A stretch of 64,000 nt of DNA from Trinickia sp. Y13 (GCF_029522115.1 NZ_JAKWFK010000002.1:558001-622000), one strand, 5' to 3'; shown: positions 38,604 to 48,715, numbered from the stretch's first letter. Notes: generated by a model not told the origin, from the sequence alone. Made by a program: numbers and translations.

Positions 38604-41258
38604 ATGTCCAAAGCACTGATCATTGCGGAGAAGCCGTCGGTCGCGAACGATATCGCGCGCGCCCTCGGCGGCTTCACCAAACATGACGAGTACTACGAGA
38701 GCGACGAATACGTCCTCTCTTCCGCGGTCGGCCATCTGCTCGAGATCGCCGCCCCCGAAGAATATGAAGTGAAGCGCGGCAAATGGAGCTTCGCGCATCT
38801 ACCCGTCATTCCGCCGCACTTCGACCTCAACCCCATCGCAAAAAGCGAGTCGCGGCTGAAGGTCTTGACCAAGCTGATCAAGCGCAAGGATGTCGAACGT
38901 CTGATCAACGCGTGCGACGCGGGGCGCGAAGGCGAGCTCATTTTCCGGCTCATCGCGCAGCATGCGAACGTCAAGAAGCCGGTTCAGCGGCTCTGGCTGC
39001 AATCGATGACGCCGGCCGCGATCCGCGACGGCTTCGCGCATCTGCGCAGCGACGCCGACATGCAACCGCTCGCCGATGCCGCGCGCTGCCGTTCCGAGGC
39101 AGACTGGCTCGTCGGCATCAACGGCACCCGTGCGATGACCGCCTTCAACAGCAAGGGCGGCGGCTTCTTCCTGACCACGGTGGGGCGTGTGCAAACGCCG
39201 ACGCTGTCGATCGTCGTCGAGCGCGAAGAGAAGATTCGTCACTTCGTGCCGCGCGACTATTGGGAAGTGCGCGCGCAATTCGTCTGCGCGGGCGGCTTCT
39301 ACGAGGGCCGCTGGTTCGATCCGAAGTTCAAGCGCGACGAATTCGATCCGGAAAAGCGCGATTCGCGCCTCTGGAGCTTGCCTGCGGCCGAAACGGTCGT
39401 GGCCGCTTGCCGCGATCAGATCGGCACCGTCTCGGAAGAATCGAAACCGTCGACGCAGTTGTCGCCGGCGCTGTTCGACCTGACGAGCTTGCAGCGCGAG
39501 GCGAACGGCCGCTTCGGCTTCTCCGCCAAGAACACGCTCGGGCTCGCCCAGGCGCTCTACGAGAAGCACAAAGTCCTCACCTACCCGCGTACCGACGCAC
39601 GCGCGCTGCCCGAGGACTACATCGGCACGGTCAAGAGCACGCTCGAAATGCTCAAGGAGAGCAACAACTATCTGCCGTTCGCAAAGCAGGTGCTCGACAA
39701 GAACTGGGTCAAGCCGAACAAGCGCATCTTCGACAATTCGAAGATCAGCGATCACTTCGCCATCATCCCGACGCTGCTGGCTCCTAAAGCGCTCTCGGAG
39801 CCGGAGCAGAAACTGTACGACCTCGTCGTCAAACGCTTCCTCGCGGTGTTTTTCCCGGCTGCCGAGTACCGCATTACGACGCGCGTCACCGAAGTGGTCG
39901 GGCATCACTTCAAGACCGAAGGCAAGGTGCTGGTCGAACCGGGCTGGCTGCAGATCTACGGCCGCGAGTCGAGCGGCGAGGATGCGAACCTCGTTCCGGT
40001 GCAGAAGGACGAAAAGGTCAAGACCGACGAGATCGCAGCACATGGCCTGACGACCAAACCGCCCGCACGCTATAACGAAGCGACGCTGCTCTCGGCGATG
40101 GAAGGCGCGGGTAAGCTCATCGAGGACGACGAACTGCGCGAGGCGATGGCCGCCAAGGGCCTGGGCACCCCGGCCACGCGCGCGGCGATCATCGAAGGGT
40201 TGCTCGGAGAGAAATACCTCGTGCGCGAAGGCCGCGAGTTGATTCCGACCGCGAAGGCATTCCAGTTGATGACGCTGTTGCGCGGCCTGGGCGTCAAAGA
40301 ATTGACGGCGCCGGAGTTGACCGGCGAATGGGAATACAAGCTGGCGCAAATGGAACGCGGCAAGCTTGCGCGCGATGCATTCATGCAGGAAATCGCCCGC
40401 ATGACGCAAACGATCGTCAAGCGTGCGAAGGAATACGACTCCGACACGATTCCTGGCGACTACGCGACGCTCGCCACGCCGTGCCCGAACTGCGGCGGCC
40501 AAGTCAAAGAGAACTACCGGCGCTTCGCTTGCACGCAGTGCGAGTTCTCCATCTCCAAGATTCCCGGCAGCCGCCAGTTCGAAGTCGATGAAGTGGAAAC
40601 GCTGCTCAAAGAGAAGCAAATCGGGCCGCTGTCGGGCTTTCGCAGCAAGATGGGCCGCCCGTTCTCGGCCATTCTCAAGCTCACGTTCGACGACGAAACG
40701 AAGAACTACAAGCTCGAGTTCGACTTCGGCCAGGACCAGGGCGGCGAAGATGGCGAAGCGCCCGATTTTTCCGAGCAGGAAAGCGTGGGCGCGTGCCCGA
40801 AGTGTCACGCTCGCGTGTTCGAGCACGGCATGAGCTACGTGTGTGAAAACTCGGTCGCCAATCCGAAGACTTGCGATTTCCGCTCGGGCAAGGTCATCTT
40901 GCAACAGGAGATCGCGCGCGAGCAGATGGCAAAGTTGTTGGGCGAAGGGCGCACCGATTTGCTGACGGGCTTCAAGTCGTCGCGCACGGGCCGCAATTTC
41001 AAGGCGTATCTCGTCAAGCAGAGCGACGGCAAGATCGGCTTCGAATTCGAGAAGAAGGAGCCTTCGGCCAAGACTGCCGCCAAGACTGCGGCACGTGCGG
41101 CCGCCGCGGGCAACGCGCCGACCGACGAGGCAGACGAGGCAGCCACAGCCGCTCCGGCAAAGAAAGCCGCGGCCAAGACGGCGGCCAAGAGCGCCGCGAA
41201 GAGCGCCCCTGCCAAAACGCCGGTCAAGCGCGCGGGAGCTAGAAAGGTCAACGCCTAA
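38604..41258 (+). CDS. topB: DNA topoisomerase III
   Basis: Type IA topoisomerase that decatenates and relaxes DNA. The TOPRIM domain has ALIIAEKPSVANDIA and NACDAGREGELIFR. The catalytic Tyr is in VLTYPRTDARALP. At least one four-Cys zinc ribbon follows (CPNCGG with CTQC), with a second CPKCHA block. The last 85 or so residues are a Lys/Ala-rich basic tail resembling histone-like tails. At 884 residues it is larger than E. coli TopB (653). A strong terminator follows. Confidence 0.95.
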   Translation: MSKALIIAEKPSVANDIARALGGFTKHDEYYESDEYVLSSAVGHLLEIAAPEEYEVKRGKWSFAHLPVIPPHFDLNPIAKSESRLKVLTKLIKRKDVERLINACDAGREGELIFRLIAQHANVKKPVQRLWLQSMTPAAIRDGFAHLRSDADMQPLADAARCRSEADWLVGINGTRAMTAFNSKGGGFFLTTVGRVQTPTLSIVVEREEKIRHFVPRDYWEVRAQFVCAGGFYEGRWFDPKFKRDEFDPEKRDSRLWSLPAAETVVAACRDQIGTVSEESKPSTQLSPALFDLTSLQREANGRFGFSAKNTLGLAQALYEKHKVLTYPRTDARALPEDYIGTVKSTLEMLKESNNYLPFAKQVLDKNWVKPNKRIFDNSKISDHFAIIPTLLAPKALSEPEQKLYDLVVKRFLAVFFPAAEYRITTRVTEVVGHHFKTEGKVLVEPGWLQIYGRESSGEDANLVPVQKDEKVKTDEIAAHGLTTKPPARYNEATLLSAMEGAGKLIEDDELREAMAAKGLGTPATRAAIIEGLLGEKYLVREGRELIPTAKAFQLMTLLRGLGVKELTAPELTGEWEYKLAQMERGKLARDAFMQEIARMTQTIVKRAKEYDSDTIPGDYATLATPCPNCGGQVKENYRRFACTQCEFSISKIPGSRQFEVDEVETLLKEKQIGPLSGFRSKMGRPFSAILKLTFDDETKNYKLEFDFGQDQGGEDGEAPDFSEQESVGACPKCHARVFEHGMSYVCENSVANPKTCDFRSGKVILQQEIAREQMAKLLGEGRTDLLTGFKSSRTGRNFKAYLVKQSDGKIGFEFEKKEPSAKTAAKTAARAAAAGNAPTDEADEAATAAPAKKAAAKTAAKSAAKSAPAKTPVKRAGARKVNA

Positions 41259-41312
41259 CGAGCAGAGACCAAACCCCTCGCAGGCCGCGGAAGTGCAAGG
41301 GGCAATACAAAG

Positions 41313-41338
41313 CGAGCGCCCTCGAGCGCTCGTTTTTT
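41313..41338 (+). terminator. Intrinsic terminator after topB
   Basis: A 7-bp GC-rich stem (CGAGCGC 41313-41319 with GCGCTCG 41326-41332) is followed by six T. It lies 54 nt after the topB stop and before the convergent LysR gene. Confidence 0.85.
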
Positions 41339-41401
41339 ATTCTGCCGAATCCCTCCGGCGGTTCACCGACTCACCGCGCGCAAGCGCACTTGCGCGCTAT
41401 G

Positions 41402-42505
41402 TCAAAGCGACGACGGTGGGCTGACGCGCCCGCGCGGCGGTCGCGCCATCTTGCGCGACGACGGCACATCGTGTCGGCCGCCGAATGCTTCGGCTTCGAC
41501 TTCGAACGCCTCATCGTCAACCGCTTCGGCCGGTTCCATCGGCGGCTCCAAGGGGGACGCCGGCGCGCGCGAAGCCGGCGCGTCCTTCAGCCATAGCTCG
41601 CCGAGCGTCCCGTTCGGCGTTTGGCTGAAATGCTCGACGAGGTGGTCGATAAAGGTGCGCACCTTGGCGGGCAAGTGCCGGCGGCTCGGATAGCCGATAT
41701 TGATTTCCACTTGCGGCAGCCGGTAATCCGACAAGACGCGCACGAGATTGCCGCGCGTCGCATCGCCGCCGATCAGATAGCTTGGCAAAATCGCGATGCC
41801 CATGTCGAGCAGCGCGAACTGCCGCAACATCTCCGTATTGTTCGCGATGATCACGTTCGACGGCCGCACGCGCACCTCGCCTTCCGGCCCCGTAAAGACC
41901 CGCTCATCGCCCCAATACTCAGTGGGCAGGCTCAAGCACGCGTGCTCGAGCAGTTCCTCCGGACGCGTGGGCGTGCCGTGCTTTTCCAGATAGGCCGGCG
42001 TGGCGCAGACGATCATGCAGCCCGTCGTCAGCCGGCGCGTGACGATGCTCGCGCTGCGCACTTTTTGGGCGATGACGATGCCTACGTCGAAGCCCTCTTC
42101 GACCAGATCGACGCTACGATCGACCAGCGTGAGATCGGGCACCACTTGCGGAAAACGCTGGGTGTAGGTTTGCAAGACGGGCGCGAGATTGTGCAGCCCG
42201 AAGACGACCGGTGCGACGATTCGTAGCGTGCCGACGGGCTCGTGGTTGCGCGCGACGACCATCTGCTCGACATCCTCGAGCTCATCGAGGATTTGACGGG
42301 CGCGTTCGAGATAGACCTGGCCCGACTCGGTCAGCGAGAGGCTGCGGGTGGTGCGGTTGAGCAGGCGCGTGCCGAGCCGGCCTTCGAGGTCTGCCACGTG
42401 GCGCGTAGCCACGGCGTTGGAGATGTCCATCGCGCTGGCCGCACGGGCGAAACTGCCAAGATCCGCCACCTTCACGAATACACGCATTGACTGCAAATGA
42501 TCCAT
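41402..42505 (-). CDS. LysR-family transcriptional regulator with C-terminal extension
   Basis: LysR-type regulator. The winged HTH is at residues 1-60 (MRVFVKVADLGSFARAASAM, LEGRLGTRLLNRTTRSLSLT). A substrate-binding domain follows (GTLRIVAPVVFGLHNLAPVL, VDRSVDLVEEGFDVGIVI). The ATG at 42505 has AGGAG 7 nt upstream. At 367 residues it exceeds the usual 300; the extra C-terminal 60 or so residues are Pro/Glu/Ala-rich without known motif. Its targets are not evident, since pckG upstream on the same strand is separated by a terminator. Confidence 0.88.
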   Translation of the reverse strand: MDHLQSMRVFVKVADLGSFARAASAMDISNAVATRHVADLEGRLGTRLLNRTTRSLSLTESGQVYLERARQILDELEDVEQMVVARNHEPVGTLRIVAPVVFGLHNLAPVLQTYTQRFPQVVPDLTLVDRSVDLVEEGFDVGIVIAQKVRSASIVTRRLTTGCMIVCATPAYLEKHGTPTRPEELLEHACLSLPTEYWGDERVFTGPEGEVRVRPSNVIIANNTEMLRQFALLDMGIAILPSYLIGGDATRGNLVRVLSDYRLPQVEINIGYPSRRHLPAKVRTFIDHLVEHFSQTPNGTLGELWLKDAPASRAPASPLEPPMEPAEAVDDEAFEVEAEAFGGRHDVPSSRKMARPPRGRVSPPSSL

Positions 42506-42690
42506 TGACGACTCCTGCCGCTTGTTGTTACTCAGAAAAAAAATTCTGAGCCAATCCGTAATTGTCCTACGACTTTGAAACGGGCGCAGAGTTGCGCGCG
42601 CAGCCAATTTTTATTTCGTAGCAAGAAACAAGCGGTCGGAACGATTGCGGAATGTGGGCGGTGAAATCGGACGGAACGTACGTCCAGTGC

Positions 42691-42713
42691 AAAAAAACCG
42701 CCCGAAGGCGGTT
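42691..42713 (-). terminator. Intrinsic terminator after pckG
   Basis: Read on the minus strand, AACCGCC, a TTCG loop and GGCGGTT form a 7-bp stem (42696-42702 with 42707-42713) followed by a run of T (42691-42697). It is 134 nt past the pckG stop. The rest of the 341-nt gap 42506-42846 shows no gene. Confidence 0.85.
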
Positions 42714-42846
42714 CTGGTCGGGCTTTTGAGTGAAGCGAAGCGATGCAATGCGGGGCAACGCCGTGCGACGCCGCCGACGCGCGCGCCGCTCGACGCCATC
42801 GATGCCGCCGGCGCCGAGCAGAGGCTCTAATCGCGCCCTAAAATCG

Positions 42847-44706
42847 TCAAGCCGAGGCGAGCCGGCTTTCGATTTCCGCTTTCGTCGCGGTCAGCGCCGC
42901 GGGCAGCCGCTGCCGAAGCGAATCGAAGAACTCGGCGTGCAGCGACAATTCGCTCCGCCAATCGGCATCGTCGACCGAGATGACCTGCTCGAATTGCTCG
43001 CGCGTGAACTCGAGCCCGCTCCAGTCGATGTCCTCGTAGCTCGGCGACACGCCGAACGCATGCTCGACGCCTTGCGCTTGGCCTTCTATGCGCCCGACCA
43101 TCCAACGCAGCACGCGCATGTTTTCGCCGAAGCCCGGCCACACGAACTTGCCATCCGGCCCTTTACGGAACCAGTTGACGCAGAAGATCTTCGGCAGCTT
43201 CGCGCCGAGGCCGTCGAGCCGCTCGCCCACGTTCAACCAGTGGTCGAAGTAATCGCCCATGTGATAGCCGCAGAACGGCAGCATCGCGAATGGGTCGCGT
43301 CGCACGACGCCTTGCTTGCCCGCGGCCGCAGCGGTTGTTTCGGAGCCCATCGTGGCGGCCATGTAGACGCCTTCCACCCAATTGCGCGCTTCCGTCACGA
43401 GCGGCACCGTGCCCGAGCGCCGGCCGCCGAAGATGAACGCATCGATCGGCACGCCCGCCGGATTCTCCCAATCGGGATCGATCGACGGACATTGGGAAGC
43501 GGGCGCCGTAAAGCGGGCATTCGGATGCGCGGCTTTGCGGCCCGTTTCCTTGGCGATCTCCGGCGTCCAATCGTTGCCCTGCCAGTCGATGAGATGAGCG
43601 GGCGGCGTATCCGTCATCCCTTCCCACCAGACATCGCCGTCGTCGGTCAACGCCACGTTCGTAAAGATCACGTTGCGCTTGAGCGTGGCCATCGCGTTGA
43701 AGTTCGTCTTCTCGCTCGTGCCAGGCGCGACGCCGAAGTATCCCGCCTCGGGGTTGATCGCATAAAGACGTCCGTCCTTGCCCGGCTTGATCCACGCGAT
43801 ATCGTCGCCGATGGTCGAAATCGACCAGCCGTCCATCGAGCGGGGCGGAATCAACATCGCGAAATTCGTCTTGCCGCACGCCGACGGGAACGCCGCGGCC
43901 ACACGGTACTTGCGGCCCTCGTTGGAGGTGACCGTGAGGATCAGCATGTGCTCCGCGAGCCAGCCTTCCTTGCGTCCCATCGTCGAAGCGATGCGCAGCG
44001 CGAAGCATTTCTTGCCGAGCAGCGCATTGCCGCCATAGCCCGAACCGAAGCTCCAAATCTCGCGCGCCTCGGGGAAATGCACGATGTACTTGGTCGAATT
44101 GCAAGGCCACGCGACATCGGCTTGACCGGCCGCGAGCGGCGCGCCGACCGAATGGACGCACGGCACGAAATCGCCGTTCTCGCCCAACGCGTCATACACG
44201 GAGCGACCCATGCGCGTCATGATGCGCATGTTGACGACCACATACGGGCTATCGGTCAACTCGACGCCGATATGCGCGATGGGCGAGCCGACCGGTCCCA
44301 TCGAGAACGGCACCACGTAGAGCGTGCGGCCTCGCATTGCCCCGTCGAACAGACCGTCGAGCGTCTCGCGCATCTGCGAAGGCTCCATCCAGTTATTGGT
44401 GGGGCCTGCGTCGTCGCTATATTCCGAACAGATGAACGTTCGGTCCTCGACGCGAGCGACGTCCGACGGATCGGAGCATGCGAGATACGAGTTCGGCCGC
44501 TTCTCCGCGTTCAGGCGCTTGAGCGTGCCGGCCTGGACCATCTGTTCGCACAGGCGATCGTATTCTTCCTGCGATCCGTCGCACCAAAGCACGCGATCGG
44601 GCTTCGTCAGGGCAGCGATGCGCTGGACCCAGTCAATCAACCCGCGATGTTTGACGTAAGCGGGCGCTTCAACTGTGGCAGGGCCTCCAAAGGCGGAATG
44701 ATTCAT
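42847..44706 (-). CDS. pckG: Phosphoenolpyruvate carboxykinase (GTP)
   Basis: Converts oxaloacetate and GTP to phosphoenolpyruvate, the first committed step of gluconeogenesis. The P-loop with the reactive Cys is [13 protein letters not shown]. Other blocks are [42 protein letters not shown] and [14 protein letters not shown]. Length is 619 residues, typical of the GTP type. The 373-nt region 44707-45079 upstream holds no gene and probably its promoter. Confidence 0.97.
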   Translation of the reverse strand: MNHSAFGGPATVEAPAYVKHRGLIDWVQRIAALTKPDRVLWCDGSQEEYDRLCEQMVQAGTLKRLNAEKRPNSYLACSDPSDVARVEDRTFICSEYSDDAGPTNNWMEPSQMRETLDGLFDGAMRGRTLYVVPFSMGPVGSPIAHIGVELTDSPYVVVNMRIMTRMGRSVYDALGENGDFVPCVHSVGAPLAAGQADVAWPCNSTKYIVHFPEAREIWSFGSGYGGNALLGKKCFALRIASTMGRKEGWLAEHMLILTVTSNEGRKYRVAAAFPSACGKTNFAMLIPPRSMDGWSISTIGDDIAWIKPGKDGRLYAINPEAGYFGVAPGTSEKTNFNAMATLKRNVIFTNVALTDDGDVWWEGMTDTPPAHLIDWQGNDWTPEIAKETGRKAAHPNARFTAPASQCPSIDPDWENPAGVPIDAFIFGGRRSGTVPLVTEARNWVEGVYMAATMGSETTAAAAGKQGVVRRDPFAMLPFCGYHMGDYFDHWLNVGERLDGLGAKLPKIFCVNWFRKGPDGKFVWPGFGENMRVLRWMVGRIEGQAQGVEHAFGVSPSYEDIDWSGLEFTREQFEQVISVDDADWRSELSLHAEFFDSLRQRLPAALTATKAEIESRLASA

Positions 44707-45079
44707 CGAGCAGTCTCCGTTTTGTGATCGTTAAGAAGGAAACGGGTGTCGCTCGCTGACGCTGCATGCGAGAGGCGCGTTCATGCGCGTACGCTGCGCG
44801 CGAGAACGAGTGCGTCAGGAGCGGGAAAGATCGCCTGCCCATGGGCGGGGCAGGCGCGATACGGGCGCGCCGGGGCGCGCGGAGGCAATTGTCGGCTTGC
44901 GCGCGGGCGCGACAAGCTGTTAAAAAGACGCAGTCCTGCCTAGTGAAAGCTTTGAGCATCGTGACGAGCTTCGTTGCATCGCTCATGCCAGCTTGTGATC
45001 CTGTGACAGGTTGGAACCGAGAAGCATATCACTCCGTCTATAGCGTGCATCGTGCGCTGCAAAACTCAATTCCTTGCTT

Positions 45080-46093
45080 ATGAAGATTGCCATTCTCGAC
45101 GACTACCAGGACGCCGTCCGCAAACTCGATTGCTTCCAACTACTGACCGGCCATGACGTCAAAGTGTTCAACAACACCGTGCGCGGGCTCGGGCAACTGG
45201 CCAGCCGGCTCGCCGAAGTCGACGCGCTGGTGCTGATCCGCGAACGCACGCGCGTCACGTCGCAACTGCTCGACAAACTGCCGCATCTGCGCATGATCAG
45301 CCAGACGGGCAAGGTATCGAGCCATATCGATCTGGCCGCGTGTACCGAGCGCGGCATTGCCGTGCTCGAAGGCGTCGGCTCGCCGATCGCGCCCGCCGAA
45401 TTGACGTGGGCCCTCATCATGGCCGCGCAGCGGCGCATTCCGCAATACGTGGCGAACCTGAAGCAGGGCGCCTGGCAGCAGTCGGGGCTCAAGACCTCGG
45501 CCTTGCCGCCGAACTTCGGCTTGGGCACCGTGCTGCGCGGGCATACGCTGGGCGTGTGGGGCTACGGCAAGATTGGCCGAATCGTAGCCGGCTACGGTAA
45601 AGCTTTCGGCATGCGCGTGTTGATCTGGGGCCGCGAGCACTCGCTGGAAGCAGCGAAGAGCGACGGCTACGAAGTGGCGGCGAGCCGCGAAGCGCTATTC
45701 GAAGAGAGCGACGTCTTGACGCTGCATCTGCGCTTGCATGACGACACGCGCGGGATCGTCAAGCAAGCCGATCTGCTGCGAATGAAGCCGACGGCGCTGT
45801 TCGTCAACACGAGCCGGGCCGAATTGCTGGAAGAAAACGCGCTCGTCAATGCGCTTTCGCACAATCGGCCGGGGATGGTCGCAATCGATGTGTATGAAAG
45901 CGAGCCGATCTTGCAAGGCTATGGGCTCCTGCGGATGGAGAACGTGATCTGCACGCCGCACATCGGCTATGTCGAGCGCGAAAGCTATGAGCTGTATTTC
46001 AGCGCGGCGTTCAAGAACATTCTTGCGTTCGATGAAGGCGATATGGCGAGCGTCGTCAATTCGGAGGCGTTGAGCGTGGTGCGGCGGCGCTGA
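45080..46093 (+). CDS. D-isomer specific 2-hydroxyacid dehydrogenase
   Basis: NAD(P)-dependent dehydrogenase (337 residues). The nucleotide-binding fold is LGVWGYGKIGRIVAGYGKAF. The catalytic Arg is in FVNTSRAELLE, the Glu in DVYESEP, and the His in ICTPHIGYVER. Active-site Gly region: SQTGKVSSHIDLAACTERG. ATG at 45080 is preferred over an upstream TTG. The family includes phosphoglycerate, lactate and hydroxypyruvate enzymes; the substrate is not resolved. It converges with the patatin gene across an 8-bp repeat. Confidence 0.88.
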   Translation: MKIAILDDYQDAVRKLDCFQLLTGHDVKVFNNTVRGLGQLASRLAEVDALVLIRERTRVTSQLLDKLPHLRMISQTGKVSSHIDLAACTERGIAVLEGVGSPIAPAELTWALIMAAQRRIPQYVANLKQGAWQQSGLKTSALPPNFGLGTVLRGHTLGVWGYGKIGRIVAGYGKAFGMRVLIWGREHSLEAAKSDGYEVAASREALFEESDVLTLHLRLHDDTRGIVKQADLLRMKPTALFVNTSRAELLEENALVNALSHNRPGMVAIDVYESEPILQGYGLLRMENVICTPHIGYVERESYELYFSAAFKNILAFDEGDMASVVNSEALSVVRRR

Positions 46094-46179
46094 GCGCGCC
46101 CGGTGCGCTGATCGGCGTTTGCTTCGGCGGGCTTTCGCAGGCTTGCATGCGAGGGGCGCGGGCTTCGGCTCGCGCGCCG

Positions 46180-46255
46180 CGTTCGCTCGTTCGCTCGTTC
46201 GCTCGTTCGCTCGTTCGCTCGTTCGCTCGTTCGCTCGTTCGCTCGTTCGCTCGTT
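46180..46255. repeat. 8-bp tandem repeat between convergent genes
   Basis: About 9.5 perfect copies of CGTTCGCT run from 46180 to 46255, ending 2 nt before the patatin stop codon. The unit is not self-complementary. It lies in the 164-nt gap between the 3' ends of the dehydrogenase and patatin genes and does not change either reading frame. Likely hypervariable by slippage. Confidence 0.96.
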
Positions 46256-46257
46256 GA

Positions 46258-47130
46258 TCAAGCTTGGTGGACGGCGAGTTCCGAGAGTTGCGGCAGGCGC
46301 TCGAGGAATGCTTCGCCATCCGCGCGGCCGAGGTCGTAGGCGGGCCTCATCAGCGCGGGCTGCGTATAGTCCCAGCTCGAGATCGGCACTTTGCGCGAGG
46401 GCTGCACATAGAGCCTTTGTTGCGAGCCGTGCGAAATCACGAACGTTTGCGGCCGCGGGTAGCGGCGCGTGACCATGACGAGCACGCGGCCCGGGGTTGC
46501 GTCGAGCGCGTCGACGGGTACGTTATCGACCATGCCGCCGTCGAGCACGGGACGGCCGTTGCGCCGCAGGACGGGCGTGAACGGCGGCGTGCAGGACGAT
46601 TGCAAGATGAGGTCAGCCAACTCGTCGACGACGAGGCAATCTTGCGCGCGCACGAATTCCGGCCGAAAGCCGAGCGAGCGGCCGAGTGTCGGGTGAAGCA
46701 CTTTGCGGATGTGCTTGTCGATGTTGTAGGCGATGAGGCCCGCGGCGACCGATGTGCGCGCGCCGAGCCAGCGCGGCACGCGCGAGACGCCGACGCGAAT
46801 TTCGGGCGCGCTCGCGAGCTTGGCGAAAGGTTCGCCGTAAATGTCGAGCAATGCGCGGCGATAGATCTCATAGTGCGGGAATACCGCTGCGCCGCGACGC
46901 CATAGGTTGCCCCAATAGACGTTCTTCTTGTTGTGGCGAAGCACGTCTTCGTAATAGCGCATGACCCACTGCGAATCGCGCGTGTAGAGCATGCATGCTG
47001 TCGCCGCGCCGGCCGAGATGGCCGTGATGACGCGCGGCGCGAGTGCGAGTTCGGGCTGGACGACGTCCCAGAAGCCGGCCTGCCACCAGCAGCGGTTGCC
47101 GCCGCCTGCGAACACGACCTGATCGAACAT
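46258..47130 (-). CDS. Patatin-like phospholipase
   Basis: Lipid acyl hydrolase with a Ser-Asp dyad. The oxyanion loop is FAGGGNRCWWQAG. The nucleophile Ser is in TAISAGAATA, where the first residue of the usual GXSXG is Ala. The Asp is in LDGGMVDNVPVDAL. ATG at 47130 with AAGGA 7 nt upstream gives 290 residues and no signal peptide. It lies 43 nt after the thioesterase gene on the same strand, suggesting a two-gene lipid operon. Confidence 0.85.
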   Translation of the reverse strand: MFDQVVFAGGGNRCWWQAGFWDVVQPELALAPRVITAISAGAATACMLYTRDSQWVMRYYEDVLRHNKKNVYWGNLWRRGAAVFPHYEIYRRALLDIYGEPFAKLASAPEIRVGVSRVPRWLGARTSVAAGLIAYNIDKHIRKVLHPTLGRSLGFRPEFVRAQDCLVVDELADLILQSSCTPPFTPVLRRNGRPVLDGGMVDNVPVDALDATPGRVLVMVTRRYPRPQTFVISHGSQQRLYVQPSRKVPISSWDYTQPALMRPAYDLGRADGEAFLERLPQLSELAVHQA

Positions 47131-47173
47131 GGCTGATTCCTTTTCGGTGCGCGCGTGCGGTGAAGGGGGCCGG

Positions 47174-47578
47174 TCAGTTGATGAGCGCGTACGTGGTCGT
47201 CGCGTGGACCGCCATCTTGCCTTCTTCGTCGACGAGCTCGATTTCGCCGAAGACCAGATTGCGGCCCATGCGCAGTACGCGCGCGGTGACGAGGACATCG
47301 CCCTTACGTACGGCGCGCATGAAGTTGATGTTCAGGGAGACCGTCGTCATGGGGCGAAATTCGCCGAGCGCGGCCGAAATCGCGACGATCATCGCCGTAT
47401 CGGCCGCGGCCATGAAGACTTGACCGCAGATCACGCCGCCGGAGTGGCGCAATTCGCCTGAAAACGGCAGTTTTAGCGTAGCGCCTTCGTCGGAGACGGA
47501 CACCGGCTTGAGCGCGAGCGCGCGCACCCACGGAGCCAGGACGCGGTCGAGCAGATCGAGGACGGCGGATTCGGTCAT
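47174..47578 (-). CDS. PaaI-type hotdog thioesterase
   Basis: Hotdog-fold acyl-CoA thioesterase of 134 residues. The central helix and catalytic region is SGELRHSGGVICGQVFMAAADTAMI, then TVSLNINFMRAVRKGDVLVTARVLR. ATG at 47578 with AGGAG upstream. The usual active-site Asp is in AAADTAM, though the classical HGG is written SGG here. Substrate unknown. It is immediately upstream of the patatin gene. Confidence 0.87.
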   Translation of the reverse strand: MTESAVLDLLDRVLAPWVRALALKPVSVSDEGATLKLPFSGELRHSGGVICGQVFMAAADTAMIVAISAALGEFRPMTTVSLNINFMRAVRKGDVLVTARVLRMGRNLVFGEIELVDEEGKMAVHATTTYALIN

Positions 47579-47843
47579 TGGGCTCTCCTGTCGGGAGTGG
47601 GTGCGGGCGACGCTGGCTTCGGGGTTTGGGTTCTGCGGTCGTGCTTTGCGGTCGTACTTTGCGGCAAAGCGCCGCGTCACGGTGGCGACATGATACCGGG
47701 GACGGAAAGATCGTATGTTTGAGCGGCGCTAGGTTTCTCGCCAACGGGAGCCCGTCCAGAGGCGATCAGCGAAGATTTTTTGGGAAAATGACGAAAAGGG
47801 ACTAGGCAAGCATAAAAAAGTCCTGCATAATTCGCAGTCTCTT

Positions 47844-47919
47844 GGGGCGTTAGCTCAGTTGGTAGAGCAGCGGACTCTTAATCCGTAGGTCGAGTGTTCG
47901 AGCCACTCACGCCCCACCA
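47844..47919 (+). tRNA. tRNA-Lys (CTT)
   Basis: A 76-nt cloverleaf with encoded CCA. The anticodon loop CTCTTAA carries CTT. The acceptor stem GGGGCGT/ACGCCCC is perfect; the T-arm is GTGTTCGAGCCAC. A CATAAT box lies 13 nt upstream (47826-47831). A recombinase remnant lies just downstream, so its 3' end is a likely integration target. Confidence 0.96.
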
Positions 47920-48109
47920 CCGAATTCTGCTGTAGGAAATCAGGCACTTGCGAGCGATCGCGGTGCTTTTTTTTCGTCTGTAGGGTGCGTGTGCGGGCGC
48001 CAAAAACTGGCCTTTGCCGGAAAACTGCCGGAACGGAAGAATCCAGACCAAGCGATCTCAATCTTTCGCATGGAGTCTGGAATGGCATACATCAATCAGG
48101 AAGCCGTCG

Positions 48110-48715
48110 GGAAGCAAGGCTCGCGACAGGCGCCTGCGTCCAGGTGAATTCGACAAGCTGAAAGCACTTCTGTCCGCCAGTCGTAACCCATGGGTTGCTC
48201 CGGCCTTTGAACTCGCCATCGAGACCAGCTTGCGTCAAGGCGCCTTATTCAGCCTCCGCTGGGAATGGGTGGACGTGGCGACACGCGTTATTCGCTTCCC
48301 TTCGGATGCGCGAGGTGCCGACAATAAAGGTGTGCCGGCAGTCTTACCGCTATCCATACGTGCAGCCGACATCCTCCGCCATCTCGCAGCAATCGCTGAA
48401 GGCGAAGAGGCTCGCCTTAGGCGCGCACTCTATGGCCCCGTCGACGCTCGGCAAGACTTATCTGGACCCGTTTTTGCAACCAGCACGAATGCAGTAATTT
48501 GTGTCTGGAAACGCATCCTCCGGGCGGCCGGAACGCATGATCCCGAACTTCTAACGCTTCGCTGGCATGATCTGCGCCACGAAGCAGCCTCCAGGCTTTT
48601 TGAGAAGGGTCTCCATCCAATGGAAGTCGCATCGATTACTGGCCACAGAAGCATGCAGATGCTAAAGCGATATACGCACCTCAGACCCGAGACCCTGATA
48701 GCCAAGTTGGGGTAA
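48110..48715 (+). pseudogene. 5'-truncated tyrosine recombinase (phage-type integrase)
   Basis: About 200 residues of the C-terminal catalytic domain of a tyrosine recombinase, starting KARDRRLRPGEFDKLKALL. The active-site set is visible: Arg in TSLRQGALFSLRW, HDLRH (H-x-x-R), His in SITGHRSMQMLKRY and the nucleophile Tyr in the same block. The N-terminal core-binding domain is missing and no ATG starts the open frame (it runs back to 48014 only from a TTG). It lies 190 nt after tRNA-Lys, reading away from it, which marks it as the remnant integrase of an element inserted at that tRNA. The 268 nt after it (48716-48983) show no gene. Confidence 0.8.

Noticed and set aside
46056-46319. Minus-strand frame with ANERTSER repeats
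   Set aside because: Produced only by translating the 8-bp noncoding repeat; it has no ribosome site and overlaps the dehydrogenase and patatin ends.
48014-48109. N-terminal part of an intact integrase
   Set aside because: The frame begins only at a TTG without a ribosome site, and the residues before KARDRRL have no similarity to the core-binding domain.
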